Origin: G963667855 sp963667855 | Lineage (GTDB): Bacteria; Planctomycetota; Phycisphaerae; UBA1845 | Assembly (NCBI GenBank): GCA_963667855.2 | Contig: CAXXKI010000019.1 | Coordinates: 127,505-191,504, forward strand | Direction: 5' to 3' | Length of the DNA: 64,000 bases | In this document: positions 18,035 through 28,143 of the stretch, in pieces | Layout of the letters: each line of letters starts with the position of its first letter | How positions within the stretch are numbered: the first letter of the stretch is position 1 | Notes under the pieces: generated by a model | Seen by the model: only the letters and a program-made list of their open reading frames with translations | Told to the model about the DNA's origin: nothing | The model's database searches: none | Position numbers and translations under genes: made by a program

Positions 18035-18463
18035 TTACACCGGACTGCTGATATTACCCAGCAGATCGGTCAGGCTGGTACCCGAAGGAAGTGAATCCAG
18101 CCCGGCGCTAGCCCGCAGAGCGGCCAGCAGCAGTTGCAGCTGGCTGTTAAGCCCGTCAAACAAGGTTTCAATTACCGCCACCTTGGTCTGGGTGACCAGA
18201 TCCATATCCGGTTCGGTATCGGAAATGGTAGGCCCGTTAGTGCTTCGAGCAATCGCTGCGTCATGCATTTCATCATAATCTGCCAGGGCAGAGCTAATCA
18301 TGTTACCCGGCTGCCGCTGGCCCATGGCTGAAGCTTTAGCTGTATTCCACGGAGCCTGAATATTCGCGGTAACATCATCGCCAACGATAAAACCACCGCC
18401 GGTGTTGGGCAGACAAAGCACAATCGCCATGGCGGCCGCTAGTATGGATACTGTCTTGAGCAT
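18035..18463 (-). CDS. secreted hypothetical protein
   Basis: 142 residues from ATG 18463, with AAGGAG 7 bases upstream; the frame continues to 18496 without support. The signal peptide is MLKTVSILAAAMAIVLCLP. The mature part is helical and acidic, with a Leu-rich amphipathic segment (LFDGLNSQLQLLLAALRASA). No family was recognised. It has its own terminator at 17975. Confidence 0.6.
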   Translation of the reverse strand: MLKTVSILAAAMAIVLCLPNTGGGFIVGDDVTANIQAPWNTAKASAMGQRQPGNMISSALADYDEMHDAAIARSTNGPTISDTEPDMDLVTQTKVAVIETLFDGLNSQLQLLLAALRASAGLDSLPSGTSLTDLLGNISSPV

Positions 18464-18671
18464 GGTCGTACTCCTTGCAGACTCCTGGTCAATCAATCGC
18501 TGTTCGTTTCGCTCCGCTTAGAGGAAGCGAACGCGCTTATTATACAAACCACATCTGTCCAGGTTGACCTTTTGGACAAAAAGATCCCCGGTTTTGCGAC
18601 GCGGCTCTGCAATAAGGTATCGGTATACCACAGCGGGAGCGCCAGTGGAAAACCGTACGATTTCAATAAAA

Positions 18672-18701
18672 AACCCCGTTTTCAGGATATAAAACGGGGT
18701 T
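18672..18701 (-). terminator. gyrA terminator
   Basis: 11-bp stem AACCCCGTTTT (18672-18682) and AAAACGGGGTT (18691-18701). On the minus strand it runs into TTTTTTATTG. Confidence 0.85.
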
Positions 18702-18711
18702 ATCGCTCAGA

Positions 18712-21333
18712 TTATTGATCGTCACCGGCGTTTTCTTCCGGCGGAGGCGAAGATTCAGAGGCCTGTTCGTCCGGAGCAGGCTCACCGCCTTCGGCGGCCG
18801 TCTCGTTTTCATCTTCCGGAACGACCCGGGCAACGGCAACAATCCTGTCATCCTTGATCATCCGCATCAGCTTGATCCCCTGGGTAGCTCGCCCTATCTC
18901 GCGAACCTCCTTCAGGTCAGTGCGGAGCATGATTCCACCCAAGGTGATGAACATCAGTTCATCGCGATCCTCAACGGCCTTTATGGCTACGACTTTACCA
19001 TTGCGATCGGTAGTCTTGATATTGATCACGCCTTTTCCGCCACGTTTGGTCAGGCGGTACTCATCGATACTGGTCCGTTTCCCGTATCCGTTTTCACATA
19101 CGGTAAGAACCGAACCGCCGGCACGGATAGTGATCATATCCACCACGGTATCACCGGGAATAAGTGTCATCCCCTTGACACCGCGGGCGGTTCGACCCAT
19201 GACGCGAATGTCATCCTCTTTGAAGCGGACGGCCATTCCGTTGGCACTACCGAGTACAACCTCGTGGTCACCATCGGTTATTTCGACGTTGATCAGGGCA
19301 TCATCCTCATCGAGCTTGATGGCAATGATACCGTTAGCCCGCGGCCTGCTGAAAGCACCAAGTGGGGTTTTCTTAACCGTGCCCTTGGCGGTAGCGAAAA
19401 CAACATACTTTTCCTCAAACTCCTTGACCGGCAGAATCGCCCGATGCTTTTCGTTGGGCTGCATCTGAACCAGGTTGGCGATGGATCTGCCGCGAGCGGC
19501 CCTGCCACCGGTTGGGATTTCATAAACTCGAGACCAGTAGCATCGCCCGGCATCAGTAAAGAACAGCAGGTAATCATGCGTACCCACAACAAAGAGGTGC
19601 TCGATAAAGTCGCCTTCCTTGGTATCGCTGCCCTTTACCCCCCTGCCGCCGCGCCCCTGCTTGCGGTAGCTCTCCGTATCGGTTCGCTTGATATACCCGT
19701 CATGAGAGATGGTAACCACCACCTGCTCTTGAGGGATAAGTTCCTCGATAGCGAAATCCCCAACAGCTTCCATAATTTCCGAGCGGCGGGGAGTGGCCAA
19801 CTTGTGCTTGATCTCGCGAAGATCCTCACGGATAATATTGAGTACAAGTTGTTCATCGGCAAGAATAGCCTCGTATTCGGCGATTTCACTCACTAGCTTA
19901 ACGTAATCCTTAGCCAGCTTTTCGATTTCCAGACCGGTTAATCTCTGCAACTGCATAACCAGGATCGCCTGGGCCTGCACCGCGGTCAGGTGATACTTTC
20001 TTTCCGGATCACCGAAACGCTCAATGAACGATTCAGGCAGAAGCGACCGCAACGTGATGTCTTCGGTAAGCGACAACTCGCGAGCCATCAGCCGCTCCTT
20101 GGCGGTCGGCGCGTCGGGTGAGGACTTGATGGTTTCGATAATACCGTCGATATCCCCAATCGCCAGAATCAGCGCCTCCAGCAGGTGCGCCCGCTGCTTG
20201 GCGCGACGAAGCAGGAACCGGGTCCTGCGACGAATAACCTCCTCGCGATGGTCGACATAAACATCGATCATACCACGCAAGTTGAGGGTTCGCGGCTGCT
20301 TTTCCACCAGGGCAACATTCATCACGTTCACGTTGCTCTGCAATGGCGTGTACTGATAAAGCTGGTTTATCACCACGTCCGCATTTGCGCCTTTTTTCAA
20401 TTCCACTTCGATACGGATTTCATGCTTACGGTCTGAAGCATCATTGACCGACGCAACATCGGAGATGACGCCATTCTTGACCGCCTGGGCGATTTTTTCC
20501 GTAATCGTGCTTCGCAGAACCTGGTAGGGAACTTCACTAATAACGATGGTTTCCTTACCAGTACGGCTTTCCTCTATATTCACCTTGCCGCGAACGACAA
20601 TCTGCCCGCGACCTGTGGAGAAAACATCGATAATACCCTTTCGCCCGCAAATCGTTCCGCCGGTGGGGAAATCGGGGCCGGGGATAACCTCCAGAAGTTC
20701 CGGCAGCGTAATCTTCGGATTATCGATAACCGCGATAATGGCATCGCACACCTCCCCGACATTATGGGGAACGAGGTTAGTGGCCATACCTACGGCAATA
20801 CCCGAACCACCGTTAACCAGCAGGTTAGGGAATTTACTGGGCAGTACGGTAGGCTCTTCGCGCGTGGCGTCGAAGTTGGGAATAAAATCGACGGTTTCGT
20901 ATTCCAGGTCGGCCAGCATTTCCACTGCCGCCGTATGCATACGCGCTTCGGTATATCGCATGGCCGCCGGCGGGTCACCGTCGATGGAACCGAAGTTTCC
21001 CTGCTTGTCGATGAGCACCTGGCGGAGGTTCCACCACTGCCCCATGCGAACCATGGTCGGATAGATAACCTGGTCACCATGTGGGTGATAGTTACCCGAG
21101 GTGTCACCGCTGATCTTGGCACATTTCCTGAAGTTCGACCGCGGACCGAGATTGAGGTCGTTCATGGCCACCAGAATACGCCGCTGCGACGGCTTGAGAC
21201 CATCGCGTGCATCAGGCAACGCACGAGCCATAATTACACTCATGGAGTAGGTCAAATAGGAGGTTTTCATCTCCTCGATGAGTGGATGATCGATGATGTT
21301 CTCGCCGGGTCGTTCTTCAGTAATATCAGCCAT
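18712..21333 (-). CDS. gyrA: DNA gyrase subunit A
   Basis: 873 residues, the usual gyrA length. It carries out ATP-dependent negative supercoiling with GyrB, and GyrA performs DNA cleavage. The breakage-reunion domain has the active-site Tyr in AMRYTEARM. The C-terminal beta-pinwheel has a gyrase box-like QGRGGRGVKG, which favours gyrase over ParC. The tail is very acidic (EDENETAAEGGEPAPDEQ). In the quinolone-determining region the motif is HPHGDQVIYPT, so the E. coli Ser83 and Asp87 equivalents are Gln88 and Pro92. No gyrB is adjacent. Confidence 0.96.
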   Translation of the reverse strand: MADITEERPGENIIDHPLIEEMKTSYLTYSMSVIMARALPDARDGLKPSQRRILVAMNDLNLGPRSNFRKCAKISGDTSGNYHPHGDQVIYPTMVRMGQWWNLRQVLIDKQGNFGSIDGDPPAAMRYTEARMHTAAVEMLADLEYETVDFIPNFDATREEPTVLPSKFPNLLVNGGSGIAVGMATNLVPHNVGEVCDAIIAVIDNPKITLPELLEVIPGPDFPTGGTICGRKGIIDVFSTGRGQIVVRGKVNIEESRTGKETIVISEVPYQVLRSTITEKIAQAVKNGVISDVASVNDASDRKHEIRIEVELKKGANADVVINQLYQYTPLQSNVNVMNVALVEKQPRTLNLRGMIDVYVDHREEVIRRRTRFLLRRAKQRAHLLEALILAIGDIDGIIETIKSSPDAPTAKERLMARELSLTEDITLRSLLPESFIERFGDPERKYHLTAVQAQAILVMQLQRLTGLEIEKLAKDYVKLVSEIAEYEAILADEQLVLNIIREDLREIKHKLATPRRSEIMEAVGDFAIEELIPQEQVVVTISHDGYIKRTDTESYRKQGRGGRGVKGSDTKEGDFIEHLFVVGTHDYLLFFTDAGRCYWSRVYEIPTGGRAARGRSIANLVQMQPNEKHRAILPVKEFEEKYVVFATAKGTVKKTPLGAFSRPRANGIIAIKLDEDDALINVEITDGDHEVVLGSANGMAVRFKEDDIRVMGRTARGVKGMTLIPGDTVVDMITIRAGGSVLTVCENGYGKRTSIDEYRLTKRGGKGVINIKTTDRNGKVVAIKAVEDRDELMFITLGGIMLRTDLKEVREIGRATQGIKLMRMIKDDRIVAVARVVPEDENETAAEGGEPAPDEQASESSPPPEENAGDDQ

Positions 21334-21547
21334 AAATCAAACCTTCTCCGTCAGCGAAATCGCTTCGGTTATAATGTAAATTCAGAGTTTGTATTTTAGG
21401 GGAAACGCGCGATTTCAGCAACTCGCGGAAGGTCAACTAATTACTGTTTCAAACCATAAAAACAGCGGATAAAAACACCCTATTTATTCACAACTGGATC
21501 TGCGAATCCGCATTAAAAACCTAGCGAGTCGGTTTGCGAAAATTAAC

Positions 21548-22714
21548 TCAGGATACAGCTCGTCGACCGTAACGAATGGCTTGTTTAATCGGGTCAAAAC
21601 AGTCGGGCGGAACTACCGCGTAACTACTCAAATCCACACCGGAGAAGCCTTGATCAGCAACCTTTTTTACCGTGGCGACCAATTGCTGCGGATGCTCCGC
21701 CGCCTCCTGAGCAACTTCCAGTTCCAGTGACGTTTTTACATCCTCGCCCAAAGCTTCTCGAACGTGATTGACCACATCTTCAAACGGATCGTCGATTGTA
21801 TGCAGATCCTGAATCACAACGCCGGCTAACCTGGGACAAGGCGTGAAAAACGGTGGTATCTGTTCGCAAACCTCCCATGGCAAAACTAACGCCAGACGGG
21901 AGGGCAGCTTATCGGCCAGATCGTAGAAAAGTGTGTTCAGTGTCGACACCTGGCATTGCATGTAAGCACCCAGGTCACTCCCGTCCACCAGTTCATCCAT
22001 ACAATATTCGTCAGGTTTACCGGAAGTCAGGATTTTATTCAGCTTGGCTTCCACGGCAGAAGCAACGGCGGCCGAGTCCACCCCCTTTTCCATGGCTTCC
22101 TGCCTGGATGATTCACAGAAGCAGATCCCCAGTAGCCCCAGGGCACCCTCACCCGGGTTGAAAGCAAGTTCGATACCGTCATCGGACATCAACCCCGAGT
22201 GATATTCCAGATCGGTAATCTCGATGATGGATGATGGGAACCGACTGGCCAGGTCGTTGACCGTTCCGCGCAATAACGCCCGGACATCCGGATTAGCCGG
22301 ACAAAGAGTCACCGGCGATGGGTCGCCGAAAACGGTTTTACTGGCCGCCTCCGGATGCTTCTGAGCGATACGGCCTACTTCGAAGGCACTTATACGAAGC
22401 CTGAGTTCCAGATCTCTTTTTTCGCAGGCGGCGGCGACCTGGGCTAATGGATCCCGGCCTCTCAACCAGGTGGAAGTCACAGGCTTCAACCGCGAATCCT
22501 GGTAAAGGTCTGCATTCGGCGGGAAGAAGAACCCACCCCGAGTTCGGTATACCCGCGGATTGGCGTCCGGATTGCTGCGAACGCGGGAAACGGCCCCACT
22601 GGTCGCCCAAACTGTGATCCCAGTTACACCAATCGCCTGCACGTGATCCAGGCAATCATCGATCCCCATATCCAGGAGGTCGGCCGGATGGAATAGAAAC
22701 CTGGTTTGAAACAT
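21548..22714 (-). CDS. hypothetical TIM-barrel-like protein
   Basis: 388 residues, soluble, with no signal peptide. AGGAG precedes ATG 22714. The N-terminus MFQTRFLFHPADLLDMGIDD, then AIGVTGITVWATSG, and the pattern of strand-helix repeats with acidic strand ends (EITDLEYHS, LALVLPWEVCEQ, GVVIQDLHT) suggest a TIM-barrel fold. This resembles hypothetical glycosyl-hydrolase-like proteins of Planctomycetota. No catalytic motif can be assigned and no neighbour hints at function. Confidence 0.6.
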   Translation of the reverse strand: MFQTRFLFHPADLLDMGIDDCLDHVQAIGVTGITVWATSGAVSRVRSNPDANPRVYRTRGGFFFPPNADLYQDSRLKPVTSTWLRGRDPLAQVAAACEKRDLELRLRISAFEVGRIAQKHPEAASKTVFGDPSPVTLCPANPDVRALLRGTVNDLASRFPSSIIEITDLEYHSGLMSDDGIELAFNPGEGALGLLGICFCESSRQEAMEKGVDSAAVASAVEAKLNKILTSGKPDEYCMDELVDGSDLGAYMQCQVSTLNTLFYDLADKLPSRLALVLPWEVCEQIPPFFTPCPRLAGVVIQDLHTIDDPFEDVVNHVREALGEDVKTSLELEVAQEAAEHPQQLVATVKKVADQGFSGVDLSSYAVVPPDCFDPIKQAIRYGRRAVS

Positions 22715-22744
22715 ATCTTCAACTCCTGATGATTAACCGGTTAC

Positions 22745-22772
22745 CATTCCGTCGGGGCTATGACCCGACCTG
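22745..22772. repeat. GTCGGGTC-family repeat unit
   Basis: CATTCCGTCGGGGCTATGACCCGACC between the 21548 and 22940 genes; same family as 3499, 4545 and 33782. Confidence 0.65.
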
Positions 22773-22939
22773 CGAATTCTGATGATTAAACCGGTCAGAT
22801 GGTGTAATGGTAGTTCAACGGGACCGATGGTCAATGCTACTCCGAGCATTCGGCCGATGCGATTGTAATCAACAAGCGGAATACACTTGATCAGATATCT
22901 CGCTGGATGATGAAATCGGCCATCGTCTCAAGCGATTGC

Positions 22940-23875
22940 TTACCGGGCGAGTCGGGGTAGTGCGGCCAGGTTTTCCATGGCTTTGCCGACATAAGCCTCG
23001 GCGGCGGATACCGCGTAATCGATGCTGCCGCTTTCCCGCAGAAGATCGACAATACGTTCCCGCTTGTCTTTTTCCTTACCCTTGAGAACGCCCATCAGCT
23101 CAGTGGCGGCAGATGGTACGGCATTGTTGAAATGATAAATCAGGGGCAGGGTGAGCTCTCCAAGTTCAATATCCCGCCCCAGGGTTTTACCCATTTTCTT
23201 TTCGCTGCCGACGAGATCGAGAATGTCGTCAGCTATCTGGAAAGCCATTCCCACGTTGACACCAAAGAGATTCATGGTCTCGACGATTTCATCATCGGCA
23301 CCGCTGTACTTCGCTCCCAGATCGCAACAGGCACCGGTAAGAACGGCGGTTTTGCAGCGGATAATATCGAGATAAATATCCTCGGTAAGATCGAAATCGC
23401 CGCGATGATGGATTTGCATCAACTCCCCTTCGCACACTCTGTTGGTGTGTGCTGCTTATAAGCTGCGAAGCGTAGTTGAGTTCCAGACTGCTGCCCAGTC
23501 GATAAGCATGACTGACCAGATAATCGCCAACCATTACGGCGGCCTGGTTGCCGTTTATCGAATTGATGGTGGGAAGATCTCGTCGCATTTCGGCCTGGTC
23601 GAGAACATCGTCATGAACCAGGGACGCCATATGAACGAGTTCCACGACCGCGGCCAACTTGTAGTGCTTTTCAGTGGTTGGTCCGAAGGATTCGGCCGTC
23701 AGGAGCAGCAATGCCGGCGAAGCATTTTACCGCGACAGCCACAGGCAACCTGGCACAATTCGTTGATAAACGGCAATTCACTGCTGATTTCCTCATCGAT
23801 AATCTGGACAACTCTGTCCAACCCGGTCTTGATGGGCATGTACAAATCAGAAAGTGGCAAGCTGATATTACTCAT
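22940..23875 (-). pseudogene. polyprenyl diphosphate synthase with two frameshifts
   Basis: Three frames form one trans-isoprenyl diphosphate synthase (octaprenyl/heptaprenyl type). The start is ATG 23875 (AGGGA upstream): MSNISLPLSDLY. It then reaches GCRGKMLR, where a missing base near 23714-23718 shifts the frame to LLLLTAESFG and the first Asp-rich motif LVHDDVLDQAEMRR. A second shift in a GTGTGT tract near 23443-23450 returns to the original frame at VCEGELMQIHHRGDF, with the second Asp motif FQIADDILDLVG. The frames are A-B-A, so the errors compensate. The product normally makes quinone or lipid-carrier side chains and is usually essential, so a sequencing artefact is a serious alternative to true inactivation. 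Confidence 0.85.
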
Positions 23876-24506
23876 GAAACGTCCCTGATCACGCGGTATC
23901 GATCCCCCAATGCCCCGGCCTCCCTGACTGGCGGACCAACGTATTTCCACTCGCGTAAGTAATCATAGCGGTTGGCGGGAACAGGCTTCAATCATTCAAA
24001 TATTTTGAAAAGATGTGAAACAATTACGAATGCAGCTACCGCATTCCGCCCTCGCCCTCGTATTGAAATGGCTTGTAAAGACAGGCATTAATCTACTTTG
24101 CCATTCGAAGGAACAAGGTAGTTAATCGCATAATGCCCTGTTTCAGGTGGGAGGAGCGGAATCAAGGAAGCATAGGTGCGTCCCTGTTTGCACGTTCCCC
24201 GAAAACCGTTCTGTACAACCGGTTATTCGAAAGCGGACTCTCAGACAGAAACGGGATCGATATTTCCCGTTCCGAATCCCACAGATACTTTCGAGGCGGG
24301 AAACCCAGCACACAGCTTGTTTTTCGCTTGGTTATTTCCTAATAATCACCAGTCCTTCCGTTTCAAGCTCCTAAGCAAAAGACTGCTCACCGTACAACTC
24401 CATACGCCGGTTCCGGGTATCCAATATAACTTTAAGACGGCGCCTATCCTTAATTCGCCTGATTTGCCGATTCAAAACGGGCTTTGGAGGCATCCCAAGG
24501 GCGAGT

Positions 24507-24648
24507 CACTTGATTTTACCTTTCTAAAGTTATATTTTTTTATATAGTTATAGCTGTTTTATTCAAGTGCCGCCCTTCTGAGCCGATACTTGATCTTAAA
24601 TGCTGTTACTTATAATATTTTTATATGTTTAAGATACTATACTCAAGT
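24507..24648. promoter_or_regulatory. paired CACTTGA/TCAAGTG elements upstream of abiEi
   Basis: CACTTGA 24507-24513 pairs with TCAAGTG 24563-24569, and ACTTGA 24588-24593 pairs with TCAAGT 24643-24648. The spacing within each pair is nearly identical (56 and 55 bp). AbiEi antitoxins are known to bind inverted repeats in their own promoters, so these are candidate operators. Confidence 0.45.
24590..24618 (+). promoter_or_regulatory. likely abiE promoter
   Basis: TTGATC (24590-24595), 17-bp spacer, TAATAT (24613-24618), 40 bp before the abiEi ATG. The -35 overlaps one ACTTGA element. Confidence 0.45.
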
Positions 24649-24657
24649 GTACATACA

Positions 24658-25460
24658 ATGAAGTTTCGAGAACTCCATGTCAGATATCCCGTATTGACCA
24701 GAGATGAACTCCAAAGGTACCTCGACCAGGAGTACACCCGAAACAGCAAATCGCGGGATATGCTTCTGTCTTATCACCTGCGCCGGGGGAATATGATACG
24801 CGTTCGCCGGGGAATATACGCAACGGTTCCCCCTGGCAGCGATCCGCAAACATATCCTGTAGATCCGTATCTTATAGCGGCCAAGTCGGCTCCGGATGCG
24901 GTGCTTGCTTATCACACCGCCCCTCGAATTACATGGTAAAGCCCAATCCGTATTCGAACAGTTCGTCTATTTGAGTAACAGAACTCGCTCCCCCTGGGTG
25001 TTTCGAAATCACCGATTCGAGTGTGCAATTTTTCCCAAGGCACTGAGACAAAGGAAAAAACAACTATTTGCCACCAAAACAATAGACAGGCTGGGGCTAG
25101 AAATCAAAGTTACCAACCTGGAACGCACCATGGTGGATTTGCTGGATCGACCTGACCTGGGGGGGCGGATGGGAAGAGGTTTGGAGGTCCCTTGAGGCAG
25201 TGGAATATTTCGACCTGGACCAAGTTGTCGAATACGTCGAACTGATGAACAACAAAACCCTGGCTGCCAAAGTCGGATATTACCTTGAACGACATGCCGA
25301 ACCGCTTATGGTTGAAAACAAGCATTTGGACGCCCTGCGAAAACTACGACCCAAACAACCACATTACCTCCAGAGAGAGAAAGGCGGTAGGTTCATAAAA
25401 ACCTGGAACCTGGTTGTACCGGAACAATTAACCACTCAGGATTGGGAGGAACGCATATGA
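24658..25460 (+). pseudogene. abiEi: AbiEi-family antitoxin, two frameshifts
   Basis: Reconstructed from three frames: MKFRELHVRYPVLTRDELQR (winged-helix start) to VLAYHTA, then LELHGKAQSVFEQFVYLSN, then GWEEVWRSLEAVEYFDLDQ to the end. The first shift is explained by one extra C in the C4 run at 24920-24923, the second by one extra G in the G7 run at 25159-25165. The repaired protein is about 266 residues, normal for type IV antitoxins of the AbiEi family (N-terminal wHTH repressor plus a domain that counteracts AbiEii). The stop overlaps the abiEii start as ATGA. It is broken as sequenced. Confidence 0.82.
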
Positions 25461-26422
25461 AAGTGTCACGCGAAAAACTCCTGCGAGAGTCACAGAGTAC
25501 CGATTTTCGGCCGGAGGTTCTGAAAAAAGCAATCCAGCTCCTAAGCCTGCTCGAAGGTTTTAATAAACATCCATTCCTCAAAAATCGATTGGTACTCAAA
25601 GGTGGAACAGCTCTAAACCTTTTTACGTTTAACCTGCCACGCCTATCTGTTGATATCGACCTCAACTACGTCGGAGCAAAAGACAAAACGACGATGGAAA
25701 CAGAACGCTCAAAGATAGAACAAGGCGTTCAAGCTGTTTGCTCACGCGCGGGTATGAATGTAATGAGAGTACCGACGGATCATGCAGGCGGTAAATGCCG
25801 GCTGCGCTACGCAAGTGCCTTAAGCGAAGGGGGCAACCTGGAAGTGGATTTAAACTTCATGCACCGCGTACCTCTCTGGCCGGTCACAAAGGTGGACTCG
25901 ACAATCGGGTTCCTATTCCGCCAAACAGATTACCGTCCTGGATATCCATGAGCTTGCCGCCGGTAAACTCGCAGCATTATTTGCCCGTCATGCCAGTCGT
26001 GATCTCTTCGATGCTCATCATCTTCTAACCCAAAACTAATCTTGACCTGGATAAACTGAGATTGGGGTTCATCGTTTACGGTGCAATGAACCGCAAGGAC
26101 TGGCGAACCATATCACTCGAAAACGTCGGCTACGATCCTCTGGAATTTGAAAATCAGTTAGCTCCCGTCGTTCGCAATGAATTTCTGGGCAACCACAAAA
26201 CCGACGAATGGGCCAAGCAATTGATCTCAGAATGTCGTCGAAAACTTGAAGTTGTTCTGCCCCTAAAAAACAAACGAGCTGAAATTCCTCGACAGGCTGC
26301 TCGACGAGGGGCGGATAGAACCGCGATTGTTAACAGCAGATGGTAATATGTGCCAATTGATTGAGTCTCAACCACTTTTACAGTGGAAAGCTCTCAATGT
26401 AACAAAACACAAAGGGGGATAA
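25457..26422 (+). pseudogene. abiEii: AbiEii-family nucleotidyltransferase toxin, three frameshifts
   Basis: Start ATG 25457 with GGGAGG upstream and an ATGA overlap with abiEi. Nucleotidyltransferase motifs: LVLKGGTALNLFTF and LSVDIDLNYVG, then LEVDLNF. After 25922 the frame changes three times: ITVLDIHELAAGKLAALFAR in one frame, NLDLDKLRLGFIVYGAMNR in the next, and ELKFLDRLLDEGRIEPRLL to a stop at 26422. Each is restored by removing one A, from the A3 at 25923, the A4 at 26032 and the A6 at 26265. The intact family blocks phage growth by transferring nucleotides to tRNA. The DxD motif is preserved, but the C-terminal half is out of frame. Confidence 0.82.
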
Positions 26423-26550
26423 ATAATCGACTTGGCGTTATTAGACATAACCAATATCGCTTCCCCCTTTGCATCTTAGATAACTTCATCGGTTTCCATT
26501 TATTCATCACAGCCTCATGATACTATTTTTTACATGGTTATTCGGAATAG

Positions 26551-28143
26551 TCACCGTATTTTATCGCTGTTTTCCTCATCGGTGTTTTGGGGAATCAGTT
26601 TGTAAACTACGTACTGACCCGCTTTGTCTACTTTTTGGTACTGATCTAGCAGGCGATCGAGGCGTAGTTGTAATTGCTCATTGAGGAACTTGCTTCCGTT
26701 CCACGAATCGGAATCTGGTTTAAGCAGCAATTCTGCTTTTTCTTTTTCGAGGTCGGCGATAATTTCCTCGGCCTGCGATTTGGAGCGGGCGTAGACGAAA
26801 CGGCTTGCGCATTTTCGGTCGGCGTGCAGGTACACTCCCGCATCGTAGCCTAGTACGTATATTGCCTGGTTTTCCGTTGAATGTTGCCTGATAAGTGATC
26901 CAAGTTTTCTCAAGCTCTGCCTCTCCGGATCGTTTTCCGAGTAGTTCAAATAGGAGCCGGCCAACCCGTGAATGTAGTTATCCATAAACGGTTGTGCCAG
27001 AAGGTACGCTGCGCTGACAAGCACAAAAACCGCTCCGGCCCTGGTTCCGGGTCGCAGGCGGCGATAGACCATTTGCAGCGACCTGACGGCACACGCGGCG
27101 AGCCAGAGCATCGGAGGCCAGGTCGCCTGCCAGTAACGCATCGATCCGCTGGGACCGGCCAGTGCGAAAACGACTTCCAACAGCCACCAGAAAACAAGGA
27201 CAATGGCAAACCGATTGGGAAATCGTCCAATTCTCTTTCCTACCACAAGGAAGATCAAAGCCAGCGCAGCCAGCCAGATGTACAGTTGAACCGGCTGTAA
27301 TCCTTTGACCGCCCGGTGCCAGTCTTTTACAGCACTCTGAAACGATTGAACTGTCCCCAGGTTTTTATTGAAGGATATGATGGCCTCATAAGCCTGAGCC
27401 AGGTTCCCCCTGATAAACAGGATGGCCATAACGGCAAGTATAACCACGACGAATCCGTACCAGAGACTTGAAATATACCTTATTCGAATACGGCGGTTGG
27501 CTCGTTTGAAAATCACAATAACGACAACCAGAAGAGAAACGGCCAACAATCCCAGAACGCCAGTCTGCTTGCAAATCGCTGCCATTCCAAAGAATACACC
27601 GGCCAGGAATCCCCAGGCCATACTGCGATCTTCGCCGCGCGGGCAGGAGCTGCGCAAAACCAACGAGACGCCCATCAGGGCAAACATCGAAGAGAAAAAA
27701 TCGGGATTGATCGAGGGCGTGTCATACAAGCGGAAACTGATTAGCGCCGCGGCAAGGATCAGTATCCAGCGGGAGGCCATGTATCCCAGGATGCGCTTGG
27801 CTACGCTGGCGAAAACGGCCAGTGCCGCGAGGGCTATGGGACCGGGAAGAATCCAGGCACCGATCTGGCTGCCGCCGGCGAGTTTGATGGCCAACGCCCC
27901 CAGCCAGGCCAGTCCCGGCGGTTTATTCTCCCAGCAGTCGATATACATGCGCCCGCCGTCGTGAACGCATTGGCCCAGGTAGATCAATTGGTATTGATCA
28001 CCGCGTAACCTGGCCCAGTAGGATGACCACAGGCCGATTGCTATGAGAGTTAAAGCTATGAGCCAGCTCAGCAGGCCGAACCAGCGGCAGTCAAACGACA
28101 CGAGTTGTTTTTTCAACTTTGGTGTTTCGAGATCGTTGGCCAT
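26551..28143 (-). CDS. GT-C (PMT/ArnT-like, GT39-type) membrane glycosyltransferase
   Basis: 530 residues with about ten hydrophobic helices. An N-terminal periplasmic-loop signature, RGDQYQLIYLGQ...ENKPPGLAWLGAL, corresponds to the acidic residue and KPP motif of dolichyl-phosphate-mannose-type GT-C enzymes. The C-terminal soluble part (from about 420) contains SENDPERQSLRKLGSLIRQH and VLGYDAGVYLHADRKCASRF. It probably transfers a sugar from a polyprenyl-phosphate donor to lipid, glycan or protein on the outer face of the inner membrane. AGGTGG lies about 8 bases before ATG 28143. It is divergent from the GH13-like gene; no glycan cluster surrounds it. Confidence 0.8.
   Translation of the reverse strand: MANDLETPKLKKQLVSFDCRWFGLLSWLIALTLIAIGLWSSYWARLRGDQYQLIYLGQCVHDGGRMYIDCWENKPPGLAWLGALAIKLAGGSQIGAWILPGPIALAALAVFASVAKRILGYMASRWILILAAALISFRLYDTPSINPDFFSSMFALMGVSLVLRSSCPRGEDRSMAWGFLAGVFFGMAAICKQTGVLGLLAVSLLVVVIVIFKRANRRIRIRYISSLWYGFVVVILAVMAILFIRGNLAQAYEAIISFNKNLGTVQSFQSAVKDWHRAVKGLQPVQLYIWLAALALIFLVVGKRIGRFPNRFAIVLVFWWLLEVVFALAGPSGSMRYWQATWPPMLWLAACAVRSLQMVYRRLRPGTRAGAVFVLVSAAYLLAQPFMDNYIHGLAGSYLNYSENDPERQSLRKLGSLIRQHSTENQAIYVLGYDAGVYLHADRKCASRFVYARSKSQAEEIIADLEKEKAELLLKPDSDSWNGSKFLNEQLQLRLDRLLDQYQKVDKAGQYVVYKLIPQNTDEENSDKIR

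Larger units (their letters stand above)
23876..24657. other. gene-free interval upstream of abiE
   Basis: About 780 bp. Overlapping short frames at 24130-24550 have no recognisable protein features. The last 150 bp are strongly AT-rich and hold inverted CACTTGA/TCAAGTG elements and a likely promoter (separate entries). Confidence 0.5.

Noticed and set aside
18715..19896. 393-codon open frame on the plus strand opposite gyrA
   Set aside because: It lies entirely antisense to the strongly conserved gyrA coding region and has no recognisable protein features; a shadow of gyrA codon usage.
22795..22875. tRNA-like stretch (GGTGTAATGGTAG)
   Set aside because: The D-arm-like piece is not followed by a foldable anticodon arm or a GTTCRA T-arm, so it is not a tRNA.
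24125..24547. Overlapping short frames upstream of abiE
   Set aside because: Three overlapping frames, none with a ribosome site, domain or sensible composition.
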